From contig CALUQN010000003.1 in NCBI GenBank assembly GCA_944322945.1, forward strand, positions 110,071 to 174,070: a DNA stretch of 64,000 nucleotides. The letters are read 5' to 3'. Shown here piece after piece: positions 34,016-43,111 of the stretch (its first letter is position 1; every line of letters begins with the position of its first letter). The stretch is from Candidatus Gastranaerophilales bacterium (GTDB lineage: Bacteria; Cyanobacteriota; Vampirovibrionia; Gastranaerophilales; Gastranaerophilaceae). The position numbers and the translations under genes were made by a program. The notes beneath the pieces were generated by a model. The model searched no databases. It was given only the letters and a program-made list of their open reading frames with translations, and was not told the origin of the DNA.

Positions 34016-35097
34016 GAGTTTTGCTCGCTTTGGTCCACTGGCTTTTCAGCGGTTTTCTTTTTAGTTTTAGCATCTCGTTCTTCGTTAACTTTCATTTTCA
34101 AAAGGTTGCTGTCAGCTAGTCTTTCATTTAATCTGTCAATCCCCGGGTCAACAAATTTGTCTATAAGCGTTTTCTGGGTAAAATTGTCTATCGGTTTAAT
34201 CAAAAGAATGAGTGCTGCTATACCGCCGAATGTTTTTATCAGCTTATTACGGAAAATTTTTGTATTTTCGTATTTTTTAAGAACTTTACGCAACGCCTGA
34301 CGGGTTGTATCTCCGCCGTATAAAGTTTCTTTCATTGCGACTTCTGCAGTGTATTCATTAAATAATTTCTTAGATAGTTTTTTATCCTGGATACCTTTTT
34401 CCAGATTTTCTTTAATTTCAAATATCTCATTACAATTTTGCTCAATGAATTTTTCAAGCCGCGCCTCTTTTGTATTCCAGAGCGCATAATTACCATTCAA
34501 ATATTTGTAGATTTTTTTTAGAATATTATCGGTTTTAACTTCGTGTTTAATTACATTAATACGGTTTGTGATAGTTGTCCTCAGGTGCTCTTTATATTTT
34601 GCTTTGTCGTCAAGAACATCATTTGGAATTTGGTCAATAAAGAGGTTTATCTCATTAATAGATGCGTCTTTTTCATTAATAGAAAGCCTGTCGCTGAATA
34701 TTTTCCCGATAGGAGAAGTCATCTTTTGCCCGACAAGAATTGGGATTGCCGGCAGCAGAATGCTTGATACGGATTGCGAAATAACCTGTTCAAGTCCCCG
34801 TTTACTGCTTGGGCTATAGACATCTTTATCGTTCTTGTATTTGTCGTAAATATCAGCACCAAGATACATGAATGTCGGAATCCACAAAGCTGCACCGAGT
34901 TTTGGAGTGATTACATTCAATGCTGCACCTATTTCGTTTGAGTATGACAAAGCTCTTAACTTCCAATCGTTAAGCGGGTCCTGATAATCATCTTCCTGCT
35001 GTTTTTTCTTTGCGGCATCCTGCTTGTCAGGCTGCGGATTTTTTACCATTGCGGCAGCAGAGTTTTCTGTGGATGTAAATGTTATTTTGCTAATCAA
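34012..35097 (-). CDS. Lineage-specific membrane protein
   Basis: A 361-aa protein starting at a TTG with AAGGA upstream (ISKITFTSTEN). The front ~45 residues are polar and Lys/Gln-rich. A hydrophobic region with two or three segments (~62-135) has IPTFMYLG, then KRGLEQVISQSVSSILLPA. A long charged helical part (~140-285) follows, with one more membrane segment (~290-310) and a charged tail. The hydrophobic core (PTF/PAI...DK...K.Y/RGLEQ) resembles the proteins at 47766 and 48399. Function unknown. Confidence 0.65.
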   Translation of the reverse strand: MISKITFTSTENSAAAMVKNPQPDKQDAAKKKQQEDDYQDPLNDWKLRALSYSNEIGAALNVITPKLGAALWIPTFMYLGADIYDKYKNDKDVYSPSSKRGLEQVISQSVSSILLPAIPILVGQKMTSPIGKIFSDRLSINEKDASINEINLFIDQIPNDVLDDKAKYKEHLRTTITNRINVIKHEVKTDNILKKIYKYLNGNYALWNTKEARLEKFIEQNCNEIFEIKENLEKGIQDKKLSKKLFNEYTAEVAMKETLYGGDTTRQALRKVLKKYENTKIFRNKLIKTFGGIAALILLIKPIDNFTQKTLIDKFVDPGIDRLNERLADSNLLKMKVNEERDAKTKKKTAEKPVDQSEQNS

Positions 35098-35163
35098 TTG
35101 ATTTTTCCTTAATTAAGGTGGTGTATTAATATAATCCCTGTAAAAAAAATTTTTTGCCATATT

Positions 35164-35192
35164 TTGTAAAAAAAAGTTAATTGAGATAAAAT
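35164..35192 (+). promoter_or_regulatory. Promoter giving a leaderless uvrB mRNA
   Basis: TTGTAA (35164-35169), 17-bp spacer, TAAAAT (35187-35192), then 6 bases to the ATG at 35199. No Shine-Dalgarno. Confidence 0.65.
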
Positions 35193-35198
35193 TAAATT

Positions 35199-37187
35199 AT
35201 GGAAGACAGAAAGTTTGTTATAAACGCCAAATACAAACCCTCCGGAGATCAGCCCAAAGCTATTGAGCAGCTTGTAGACGGTATAAATTCCGGTTTTGAC
35301 GCTCAGACCCTGCTAGGGATTACAGGTTCCGGCAAAACTTTTACGATTGCAAATGTCATAGAAAAAGTACAAAAACCTACATTGATTATTGCACATAACA
35401 AGACGCTTGCGGCACAGCTTTATAACGAATTTAAAGAACTTTTTCCTGACAATGCGGTGGAATACTTTATAAGCTATTACGATTATTACCAGCCGGAGGC
35501 ATACATCCCCAGGACTGATACTTATATTGAAAAATCCGCCTCCATTAACGAAGAAATTGACAGACTCCGCCACAATACAACACGCAGTCTGTATGAACGC
35601 AATGACGTTATAATAATAGCATCTGTCAGTTGTATTTATGGCTTGGGGCTGCCGGAAAACTATTTCCGCGGTTCCGTTGAAATTAATGTCGGTGATAATA
35701 TTGACCGCGATGATCTTTTGAGACATTTAATCAGCGTTCAATATACTAGAAACGACCTTGTGCTGGAGCGTTCAACATTCAGGGCGCGCGGTGATATTGT
35801 CGAAATCATGCCATCTTACGAAAAGATTATTACAAGAATATATTTCTTTGGCGATGAAGTTGAAAAAATCGTCAGAATAGACAATGTTACAGGCGAAATT
35901 CTTGAAACTCCGCAGAAAACTGTTATTTATCCGGCAGTGCATTACCTTTCTTATGATGAAAATGTTGACGAGACAATCGGGCTTATCAGACAAGAGCTTA
36001 AAAACCGACTTGCAGAACTGGAGAGTGAAAACAAACTTATTGAAGCACAAAGGCTTGAGCAGCGTGTAAAATATGATATGGAAATGATTAAAGAAATGGG
36101 ATATTGCTCGGGAATTGAGAATTATTCAAGGATAATTGAACGACGCCCGCCGGGTTCTGCTCCTGCCACACTTCTTGATTATTTCAGAGGCGATTTCTTA
36201 ACAGTAATAGATGAATCTCACGTAACACTCCCTCAGCTGAAAGGTATGAGCCATGGTGATGCCGCAAGAAAAGATGTGCTTGTATCATACGGTTTCAGGT
36301 TGCCATGCGCTAAAGACAACAGACCGCTTAGAGAAGACGAATTTTTCGCAAAAGTAGGGCAGAAAATTTATATTTCGGCAACTCCGGGTGAATTTGAGCG
36401 AAAAACCTCTGAACGGCTTGTTGAACAGATTATCAGACCGACTGGACTTGTTGATCCGAAAGTCCACGTCCGTCCTATTGATACGCAAATTCCTGATCTG
36501 AAAGCTGAAATTGAAAAACGTACTGCCAAAAACGAACGTGTTCTTATCACAACATTAACCAAACGTATGGCTGAAGATTTGACGGATTATTTCTTGCAGG
36601 AAGGTATAAAAGTCCGTTACCTCCACAGCGAAATCCAATCGCTTGAGCGTGTTGAGATTTTGAGGGATTTAAGGCTGGGTGAATTTGATGTCTTAATCGG
36701 GGTAAACCTATTAAGAGAAGGTCTTGATATTCCGGAAGTTTCCCTCGTTGCTATTATGGATGCGGACAAAGAAGGATTTTTGCGCTCCGAGACCAGCCTT
36801 ATCCAGACAATAGGGCGTGCCGCCCGTAATGCCTGCGGGGAAGTAATTATGTACGCTGATAAGATTACTGATTCAATGAAAAAAGCAATTGATGAAACTA
36901 ACCGCCGCCGTGAAATTCAGCTTGAATACAACAAAAAATACGGCATTATTCCGCAAACCATTAAAAAGCCGATTGAAAATAATCTGCTCTCACTTGTTGC
37001 AAGCTACAGGGATTTGGAAGACATTGTTGCGGAAGAAATGGTAGATATGGGCATTGACAAAAAAGATTTGCCAAAACTTATTGATAAACTTGAAAAAGAT
37101 ATGCACAAAGCCGCCAAAATTCTTGACTTTGAGAGAGCTGCAGAAATTCGTGATCAACTCAAAAAACTCAGAGAAATGGCTAAATAA
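35199..37187 (+). CDS. uvrB: Excinuclease ABC subunit B
   Basis: A 662-aa damage-recognition helicase of nucleotide excision repair. Walker A GITGSGKT at 40-47, the beta-hairpin segment [12 protein letters not shown] near 92-103, the DESHVTLPQ Walker B, the helicase motif QTIGRAARN and a C-terminal UVR domain (~625-660) that contacts UvrC are all visible. The length is typical. Its 3' end overlaps the convergent membrane-protein gene by 8 bp. The mRNA appears leaderless. Confidence 0.97.
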   Translation: MEDRKFVINAKYKPSGDQPKAIEQLVDGINSGFDAQTLLGITGSGKTFTIANVIEKVQKPTLIIAHNKTLAAQLYNEFKELFPDNAVEYFISYYDYYQPEAYIPRTDTYIEKSASINEEIDRLRHNTTRSLYERNDVIIIASVSCIYGLGLPENYFRGSVEINVGDNIDRDDLLRHLISVQYTRNDLVLERSTFRARGDIVEIMPSYEKIITRIYFFGDEVEKIVRIDNVTGEILETPQKTVIYPAVHYLSYDENVDETIGLIRQELKNRLAELESENKLIEAQRLEQRVKYDMEMIKEMGYCSGIENYSRIIERRPPGSAPATLLDYFRGDFLTVIDESHVTLPQLKGMSHGDAARKDVLVSYGFRLPCAKDNRPLREDEFFAKVGQKIYISATPGEFERKTSERLVEQIIRPTGLVDPKVHVRPIDTQIPDLKAEIEKRTAKNERVLITTLTKRMAEDLTDYFLQEGIKVRYLHSEIQSLERVEILRDLRLGEFDVLIGVNLLREGLDIPEVSLVAIMDADKEGFLRSETSLIQTIGRAARNACGEVIMYADKITDSMKKAIDETNRRREIQLEYNKKYGIIPQTIKKPIENNLLSLVASYRDLEDIVAEEMVDMGIDKKDLPKLIDKLEKDMHKAAKILDFERAAEIRDQLKKLREMAK

Positions 37188-37932
37188 TTCTGTCTTTGTT
37201 TTCTTCTTTAATCAATTTTTCATATCCTGTTTGTGCCAGCAGGTGAGCAAATATCGCCGTATTCATTACCGTCAAAAATGACAGAATATATATGAATAAA
37301 GGAGTTCCGATAAGTTTGAATACTGCAAAAACGTAAATAATAAAGCCAGAAATCAAGAGGTTTGCAATGCCAAGAACTACTGCGCAAAATATAATTCCAA
37401 TACCGGTTTCTACAATCGTTTCAAATATTAATTTAAAATTGAAAGCCTCTTTCATGCTGTAATTTTTTGTATAAAGAATGTATGAAGAAAACATACATAT
37501 TTGAAAAATCGCAGTAATAACAAAGTTAATCAAATTTGCGGCATTTTCCGGAATAAAATTCGACGCCTGAGTAATCAATATCGCAGGAATAATTGAATAC
37601 AAAACAAATAGCGGCAGCAGACAAAATACTCCTTTTATTGTTTGAAAAATAAAGCTAAAAATATTACATGTAGGCAATACCATATTGTTGGAATTAATAA
37701 CATTATGTGTGGTTATCAATGAGAGCCCGAACAACAAAAATATTGAACCCAGCCCCCACCAAGGATCATAGGAGACGACATTAGACATTTTCTCCTGAAC
37801 TTCAGCAAGCTCCTTTGCACCTAAAATTACAGGATTATATGCCATGTAAATCGGTATCGCAAGCACTAAAAATTTGAAAGCTGCATTTGCATCGGTAATA
37901 CATTCTTCTATTGCATCCTTTATTGAAGCCAT
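37180..37932 (-). CDS. Polytopic membrane protein of unknown function
   Basis: A 250-aa protein with about six hydrophobic helices and no enzyme motif. I start it at the ATG at 37932 ([11 protein letters not shown]), which has AGGAG 5-6 bases upstream; a longer frame to 37962 lacks this. The repeated pattern of long hydrophobic segments with few charges resembles DUF4013-type small-molecule or stress membrane proteins, but this is weak. It lies after the histidine kinase on the same strand with a 64-bp gap. Confidence 0.65.
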   Translation of the reverse strand: MASIKDAIEECITDANAAFKFLVLAIPIYMAYNPVILGAKELAEVQEKMSNVVSYDPWWGLGSIFLLFGLSLITTHNVINSNNMVLPTCNIFSFIFQTIKGVFCLLPLFVLYSIIPAILITQASNFIPENAANLINFVITAIFQICMFSSYILYTKNYSMKEAFNFKLIFETIVETGIGIIFCAVVLGIANLLISGFIIYVFAVFKLIGTPLFIYILSFLTVMNTAIFAHLLAQTGYEKLIKEENKDRII

Positions 37933-37996
37933 TTTATCTCCTCTTAAAAATTTTAATTCCAACCTTTTGTATTGATAATAACATATTTTTTAAGAG

Positions 37997-39151
37997 TTAA
38001 CAAGGCAGCGTTACTATAAATTCAGCCCCTTTACCTTCTTCGCTTTTCAGAGTTATTTTACCGCCGTGGAGAGCAGCCAGTTCTCTCGTTATTGTAAGCC
38101 CTAAACCTGTGGAATTTATAGCACCTTTATCAGGTCCTTGCTCAAATTTTTTAAATATCGTCTTCTGATATTTTTTGTCAATTCCCTTGCCGTTGTCTTT
38201 TATCTTTAGTGTAAGCTCATCGCCTGCCCGCGTGCAATTAATTTTGATTGTACCTTTCTCTGGGGTATATTTTATTGCATTACTCAAAAGATTAAATAAA
38301 ATCTGCTGAAATTTTTGGTAGTCTGCATTAATTGTTTCATCACCATATACTCGCACTACCATAATGTCCTTTTTTAAAGCCAGCGGCTCTATTATATTCA
38401 AAACTTCATCAATCGCCTGCTTTGTACTGAATATCGTTCTATTCAAGTGCATTGCTCCTGATTCAATTTTTGACATATCAAGAATTTCATTAATCATACC
38501 GAGCAGGTGGAGACCTGATACCTTGATGTCATTAACATATTCAAGCTGCCTTGGGGTTAACTCGCCAAGACATTTTGACACAAGCAAGTCTGAAAATCCG
38601 ATGATTGAATTTAGCGGCGTTCTGAGTTCATGCGAAATGTTTGCAATAAAATCGCTTTTTATTTTATCTGCTTTCAGTATTTTTTTATTTTGCTTTTCGA
38701 TTGTTTTGTATGCCTTATTCAACTCAGTAATGCTTTCCTGCTGCGCCTTTACCTGCAGCGAGATGATGTTGTTTAACTCTATGTTCTTGACCAAACTTGA
38801 TATTATGTCTGAAACAACTGAATACACAGACGTTTCATCCTTTGTAAATTCCGTTCCTCTTGTTATAACCAGTATGGCAAATATTGTGTTATCTATTTTT
38901 AACTCTGCTATCAGTTTGTGTTTGCAGTTAAAATTTATGTCATCAACTTTTGTGTAAGTTTGTTTCTTTAGTTTGCTGTTTCTTGTGTATTCAAGCTTTA
39001 TACTATCAGGAAATACGTAGAAAATGTATGCGGAATCATAACATATAATTCCGTGCATTACATCAAAAATTTCATCAATACTGCTTTCTGCGCGTAAGTC
39101 AATTTTAAAAAACTTATTTATTTCATTTATGCTTTTTTTGAATATATCCAT
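37997..39151 (-). CDS. Cytoplasmic sensor histidine kinase
   Basis: A 384-aa kinase with no membrane segment. Residues ~1-125 look GAF-like, ~130-165 are coiled coil, then HisKA with His174 in SHELRTPLN, the N box NLLSNAIKYT, the G1 box DNGKGID and the G2 box GLGLTITRELAALHGG. It starts 1 bp after the hpt stop, so it is the last gene of the clpX-ZBD to hpt operon. No response regulator is adjacent. Confidence 0.92.
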   Translation of the reverse strand: MDIFKKSINEINKFFKIDLRAESSIDEIFDVMHGIICYDSAYIFYVFPDSIKLEYTRNSKLKKQTYTKVDDINFNCKHKLIAELKIDNTIFAILVITRGTEFTKDETSVYSVVSDIISSLVKNIELNNIISLQVKAQQESITELNKAYKTIEKQNKKILKADKIKSDFIANISHELRTPLNSIIGFSDLLVSKCLGELTPRQLEYVNDIKVSGLHLLGMINEILDMSKIESGAMHLNRTIFSTKQAIDEVLNIIEPLALKKDIMVVRVYGDETINADYQKFQQILFNLLSNAIKYTPEKGTIKINCTRAGDELTLKIKDNGKGIDKKYQKTIFKKFEQGPDKGAINSTGLGLTITRELAALHGGKITLKSEEGKGAEFIVTLPC

Positions 39152-39152
39152 T

Positions 39153-39689
39153 TTATTCTACATAGCCGATGTATCTAAGGTTTCTGTAATATCCTTCGTA
39201 GTCAAGTCCATATCCTACAAGAAATTTGTCATCAACTTCAAACCCGTAGTAATCGGGTTCTATATCAACTTTTCTTGTAATCTTTTTATCCAAAAGCGAG
39301 CAGAATTTTGTGCTCCTTGTTTTAAAGTTGCAGTGCATAAAATCCATAAGAAATTTCGCTGTAAGCCCTGTGTCTACAATGTCCTCTATTATGAGTACAT
39401 TTTTATCGTTTAAATCCGGCAGTGATATATCAACAGCATTAACTTTTCCGGAGGTTGTCATACCGGTTCCGTAGCTGGACAGCCGTATAAATTCCATCTT
39501 TAATGGCATATTCATGTGTCTGACAATATCAACTGCAAAAAGCACTGCACCTTTCAAAACACATATTGCATACACATCTTCACCCTTATAAAACTTGTTC
39601 ATCACATCAGCAAGCTCTTTTATTCTCTTTTGTATCTGCTCTTCCGTAAACAATACTTTTAAGTCTGATTCTTTAATTTCCATTTCCAA
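39153..39689 (-). CDS. hpt: Hypoxanthine phosphoribosyltransferase
   Basis: A 178-aa purine-salvage enzyme. The PRPP-binding motif IIEDIVDTG is at residues ~100-108, LKGAVLFAVDI near 45-55, and the C-terminal DDKFLVGYGLDYEGYYRNL is typical of Hpt. The start overlaps tilS by 17 bp, and the tilS-hpt order is the same as in many bacteria, where both lie in one operon. Confidence 0.95.
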   Translation of the reverse strand: MEMEIKESDLKVLFTEEQIQKRIKELADVMNKFYKGEDVYAICVLKGAVLFAVDIVRHMNMPLKMEFIRLSSYGTGMTTSGKVNAVDISLPDLNDKNVLIIEDIVDTGLTAKFLMDFMHCNFKTRSTKFCSLLDKKITRKVDIEPDYYGFEVDDKFLVGYGLDYEGYYRNLRYIGYVE

Positions 39690-41019
39690 CCTCTCTTTTT
39701 ATAAATTTTAGCACGTGTGTCGGTTTTTCACCAGCTCTGATTTTTTCGCTCAAACCGCAGCCTGCCGCCCAATATATTTCTTTCCCGCGTGCCAGCACGA
39801 TAAGTCTGTCTTTTTCGTATGACGCAAGTTTTTTTTCATTAAGATATTTTTTCAGTTTTTGGTGTCCCTTCATACCGAGCGGCTGAATTACATCCCCGTC
39901 AAGTCTTGTCCTGAGGATAAAATTTATATCGTTAAGCTGCACGTATGCGTAAGATTCATCTGTTTTTTTTATATTTTGCGGTATTGATTTGCACTCTTCA
40001 ATTATAAACTTACCAAATGGTGTTTGATAAATTCCTGTGTCTTTTACAGAAATTGAAAAGTCTATTTTGTCTGAATTTTTCTGGATAGAAATGAAATTTC
40101 TGCCGGCATACAATGTAAATATGTCATTTAGCGAATATTTTGCAGGCGATTTAAGAGCACTGGCTTCATTTATAAATTCTCTGACTCTGTTAATTTTCCC
40201 GCTGTCAACATCAAGACTATAATCCTGAAACATTTCGTAAATTAGTCTGTTTTGAAGGGCTTTTGAGAGTTTTGCAAATCGTTTTGCGTCAATGCCTTCT
40301 GCATTTTTTATATCAGTTTTTATAATGTTTATGTATTCATCCGCAATTTCTTCAGTTTCAGCGGCAAGTTCCGAAAGCCTGTTCAGAGCGGTCATTACAT
40401 CCGGATTAATTTTTTTTGCCGCCATATCAAGAATTTCGTGGCGAATAAAATTCCTGTTGTATTTGATATCAAAATTTGAAGAATCAATGTTTGGCGTCAG
40501 GTTATTTTTTTTGCAATAATTTTCAATATCTTCTCTAAAAACCTCCAAAAGGGGTCTGTAATAGATTTCACGATGCTTTTTTATGCCGACAAGCCCATTT
40601 GTACCTGTACCTTTAAAAATTCTGTATAAAACGGTTTCTGCGTTGTCAGAAGCGTTATGCGCAGTCAGTACAAATCCTGAATTAAACTTATTTGCGCAGT
40701 TTTCAAAAAAATTATATCTTGCCTCGCGCGCGGCGGTTTCGGTATGCGGAATATCATCCGGCAGCGTTTCGGAATAAAAATTAATTCCGCGATTGTGACA
40801 AAATTTTTTGCAATTTTGTTCATCCTGGCTGCTCTGTTCGCCACGCCAGTTGTGGTTAAGATGTGCGGCTGTCAGGCTGATATTATATTTGGGTGCAAGC
40901 TTTTGCATAACATCCAGCAGGCACATTGAATCAGCTCCGCCGGAAAATCCGATTATTACTTCACCGTTTATTTTATATTTTTTGATAAAATTTTCAACTT
41001 TTTCTATAATATCATTCAT
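39673..41019 (-). CDS. tilS: tRNA(Ile)-lysidine synthase
   Basis: A 448-aa ATP-pyrophosphatase that modifies C34 of tRNA-Ile(CAU) to lysidine. The PP-motif SGGADS is at residues 26-31, with HLNHNWRG and the ETAAREARYNFF segment following. C-terminal TilS_C-like sequence (GMKGHQKLKKYLNEKKL) is present. I use the ATG at 41019, right after the upstream stop; the longer frame to 41088 would lie inside the Clp_N gene. Confidence 0.94.
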   Translation of the reverse strand: MNDIIEKVENFIKKYKINGEVIIGFSGGADSMCLLDVMQKLAPKYNISLTAAHLNHNWRGEQSSQDEQNCKKFCHNRGINFYSETLPDDIPHTETAAREARYNFFENCANKFNSGFVLTAHNASDNAETVLYRIFKGTGTNGLVGIKKHREIYYRPLLEVFREDIENYCKKNNLTPNIDSSNFDIKYNRNFIRHEILDMAAKKINPDVMTALNRLSELAAETEEIADEYINIIKTDIKNAEGIDAKRFAKLSKALQNRLIYEMFQDYSLDVDSGKINRVREFINEASALKSPAKYSLNDIFTLYAGRNFISIQKNSDKIDFSISVKDTGIYQTPFGKFIIEECKSIPQNIKKTDESYAYVQLNDINFILRTRLDGDVIQPLGMKGHQKLKKYLNEKKLASYEKDRLIVLARGKEIYWAAGCGLSEKIRAGEKPTHVLKFIKREVGNGN

Positions 41020-41020
41020 A

Positions 41021-42385
41021 TTAATCTGAAAGAGTTTGCTTTTTAATACCCTGGGTAATTTCAACCGCATCAACACCAAGCTGCTCAAGTGCTTTCATGG
41101 CAAGACAATCCGGAACCAGTGTGAGTGCCAGAAGCATGTGCGCAGATTCTATTCTTGATTTTTTCTCTTTTTTCGCTAATTCCCAGGCTATTTCCAAAAC
41201 TTTTTTAGCGCGCTTTGTGAACACAATTTCTTTTTCAAAGTATTCATTGCCATAGCCAATCATGTTTTCAATCACAGTGCGAGCATCTTTGATGTTGATT
41301 TCAAGTTCACTCAAAACAGCGGCTCCGACGCCTGTCGCCTGACCGATTATTCCGAGGAGGAACATTTCAGTTCCGACAATGTTTCGTCCCAATCTACGGG
41401 CTTCTTCTTTTGCAAGACGAAGGATAATGAGTGTTTCCGGCATTTGTTTTTCTATCGGTTTTATAATTCCGTGTGCAAGGTCATTATCAGGAACTTTTAA
41501 TTCCTTGAAAATATCATAAGCAACACCTTTTTTAGTCTTCAAAAGCCCAAGCACCATGTGTTCCGGCAAAACAACAGAGGAACCGAGTTCTTTTGCAGTT
41601 TCCAGCGCCAAATTCATTACTCTGAAAGCATTTGGTGTGAAAATTATCTGTCGTCCCTCGTATTCAGACTGTCTTGATTGTATATTTGAAAGCTTTTCAT
41701 CAAATATATCAGATGTAACTCCGTATTGCGCAAGTATTTTAGAGAGTTCCGAGTCTTTGTCTTCCAAAATTGACGAGATAATTTGTTCAGTTCCGAGAAT
41801 TTCGTAGTTTGATGCCGAAAGTTTGGCAACTGCGCGTTCAAAAACTTTTGAGGATTCTTCGCTGTCAAAAAGGGCATCCGTTGTTTCTGCCTGATTTACA
41901 TCGGGTTCTTTGGGTTCATCAGCTTCGGGATGATATAGTTTTTTAATCTTTTTCTGGACGAGTTTTTCAAGCAAAACCTGAGATTTAGGAATATCAAACC
42001 CCATATCGTGCAGAATTTTTACAGCATTTGAGTTTGTTTCACTGATTACGGCAAGGAATAAATGTTCATAAAGCACTGTCGGATTGCCTGATTTGCCTGC
42101 TAAATCCATTGTCGTTTTGAGGATGGATTTGTAGTTGTCGCTAAAGGGCAGCGGCGTCTTTACTGCTGCCGATGTATCCGGCACAAGTATTTTCAACACT
42201 TCTGACTTGACTTTGTCAAAATCAATGTCGTAAGTTTTGAAAATTTTTAGTGAAATACCCTTTGCTTCTTTAATTAAAGCCAACAGCAGGCACTCCGTTG
42301 TGACGTATTTTGACTTAATCTCAAGGGCTTGACGCTGGGATTCACTGACTACATTTATTGCTTTTTCCGTAAATTTTTCAAACAA
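41021..42385 (-). CDS. Triple Clp_N-domain protein without AAA+ ATPase
   Basis: A 454-aa protein made of six ~70-residue Clp_N repeats, i.e. three Clp_N domains, at about 1-70, 80-150, 175-240, 245-310, 315-380 and 385-450. The first reads FTEKAINVVSESQRQALEI, and later ones have the E-H/T-L-L-L-A-L/I pattern (VTTECLLLALI, LPEHMVLGLL, VGTEMFLLGII, ESAHMLLALT). There is no Walker A or B and no ClpP-binding loop, so it is not ClpC itself. Clp_N domains bind substrates and adaptors, so it may modulate a Clp protease. GAGGA precedes the ATG. It sits between DUF1292 and tilS. Confidence 0.88.
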   Translation of the reverse strand: MFEKFTEKAINVVSESQRQALEIKSKYVTTECLLLALIKEAKGISLKIFKTYDIDFDKVKSEVLKILVPDTSAAVKTPLPFSDNYKSILKTTMDLAGKSGNPTVLYEHLFLAVISETNSNAVKILHDMGFDIPKSQVLLEKLVQKKIKKLYHPEADEPKEPDVNQAETTDALFDSEESSKVFERAVAKLSASNYEILGTEQIISSILEDKDSELSKILAQYGVTSDIFDEKLSNIQSRQSEYEGRQIIFTPNAFRVMNLALETAKELGSSVVLPEHMVLGLLKTKKGVAYDIFKELKVPDNDLAHGIIKPIEKQMPETLIILRLAKEEARRLGRNIVGTEMFLLGIIGQATGVGAAVLSELEINIKDARTVIENMIGYGNEYFEKEIVFTKRAKKVLEIAWELAKKEKKSRIESAHMLLALTLVPDCLAMKALEQLGVDAVEITQGIKKQTLSD

Positions 42386-42389
42386 ATTA

Positions 42390-42695
42390 TTATTCCTCGT
42401 CTTCTTCTATATCTTCATCAAGGCTTTCAACATAGGCTGCGACCTTGTTAAATTCCTCATCATCTTCGATTGTCTCAAACAGGTAATCGTCACCGTTTTT
42501 AGATAATCTCATAAGAACAATTTCTGCATCCTCATCATCAGAGTCTTCATCCTGCTCGGTCGGCAAAAGTAATGCGTATTCTTGCTCATCGACTTCTACG
42601 ATGTCATACAGTTCAAATGTTATTACGTTGCCGTTTTCGTCGATAGTTTCAATCAATCTGTCTTCCAATTCAATGTTGTTTTCGTTGTTTTCCAT
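42390..42695 (-). CDS. DUF1292 family protein
   Basis: A 101-aa very acidic protein with the DUF1292 core ITFELYDIVEVDEQEYALLLP and EIVLMRL (residues ~25-63). Function is unknown, but it is typically found next to yqgF/ruvX, as here (15 bp downstream of ruvX in the direction of transcription). AAAGGTAAATT precedes the ATG. Confidence 0.88.
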   Translation of the reverse strand: MENNENNIELEDRLIETIDENGNVITFELYDIVEVDEQEYALLLPTEQDEDSDDEDAEIVLMRLSKNGDDYLFETIEDDEEFNKVAAYVESLDEDIEEDEE

Positions 42696-42709
42696 AATTT
42701 ACCTTTCTT

Positions 42710-43111
42710 TTATTTTCTTGATAAGTATTGTTCCAGTATAATACAAGCGCTCTCAATATCAACCAGTCCTTTGTTTTTTTTGAAGTCTATTTTTCTGTTT
42801 CTCAAATTTTCTTCTGCCTGGTTTGACGTCAAACGCTCGTCTTCAAAGATTATTTCATAATCTTTAATTTTTGAAGCAAATTGTTTGCAGTCATCTGCCT
42901 GAAACCCATGGGTTCCATCCATATTTAGCGGAAGTCCGACTACAATTTTTTTAACATTATTTTCTTTAGCAATTTTTAAAATTTCATCCAGTGCTTTTTT
43001 TTCAGGATTTCGCTCAACTACGGAATGACCGTTTGCAAGCATTAGCAGATAATCGCTCAATGCGACCCCAATCCGTTTTGTGCCGATGTCTAATCCCATT
43101 ACTTTATACAT
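42710..43111 (-). CDS. ruvX: YqgF/RuvX-type Holliday junction resolvase-like protein
   Basis: A 133-aa RNase H-fold protein with the motifs GLDIGTKRIGVALSD (residues ~5-19), VVGLPLNMDG and EDERLTSNQAEENLR. It is implicated in 16S rRNA 5' maturation and Holliday junction processing. I start it at the ATG at 43111 (MYKVMGLDIG), with GGTGG upstream; the start overlaps the preceding gene by 8 bp. Confidence 0.93.
   Translation of the reverse strand: MYKVMGLDIGTKRIGVALSDYLLMLANGHSVVERNPEKKALDEILKIAKENNVKKIVVGLPLNMDGTHGFQADDCKQFASKIKDYEIIFEDERLTSNQAEENLRNRKIDFKKNKGLVDIESACIILEQYLSRK

Noticed and set aside
41021..42385. Annotation as ClpC/ClpB ATPase
   Set aside because: Only Clp_N repeats are present; no Walker A, Walker B or arginine finger occurs in the 454 residues.
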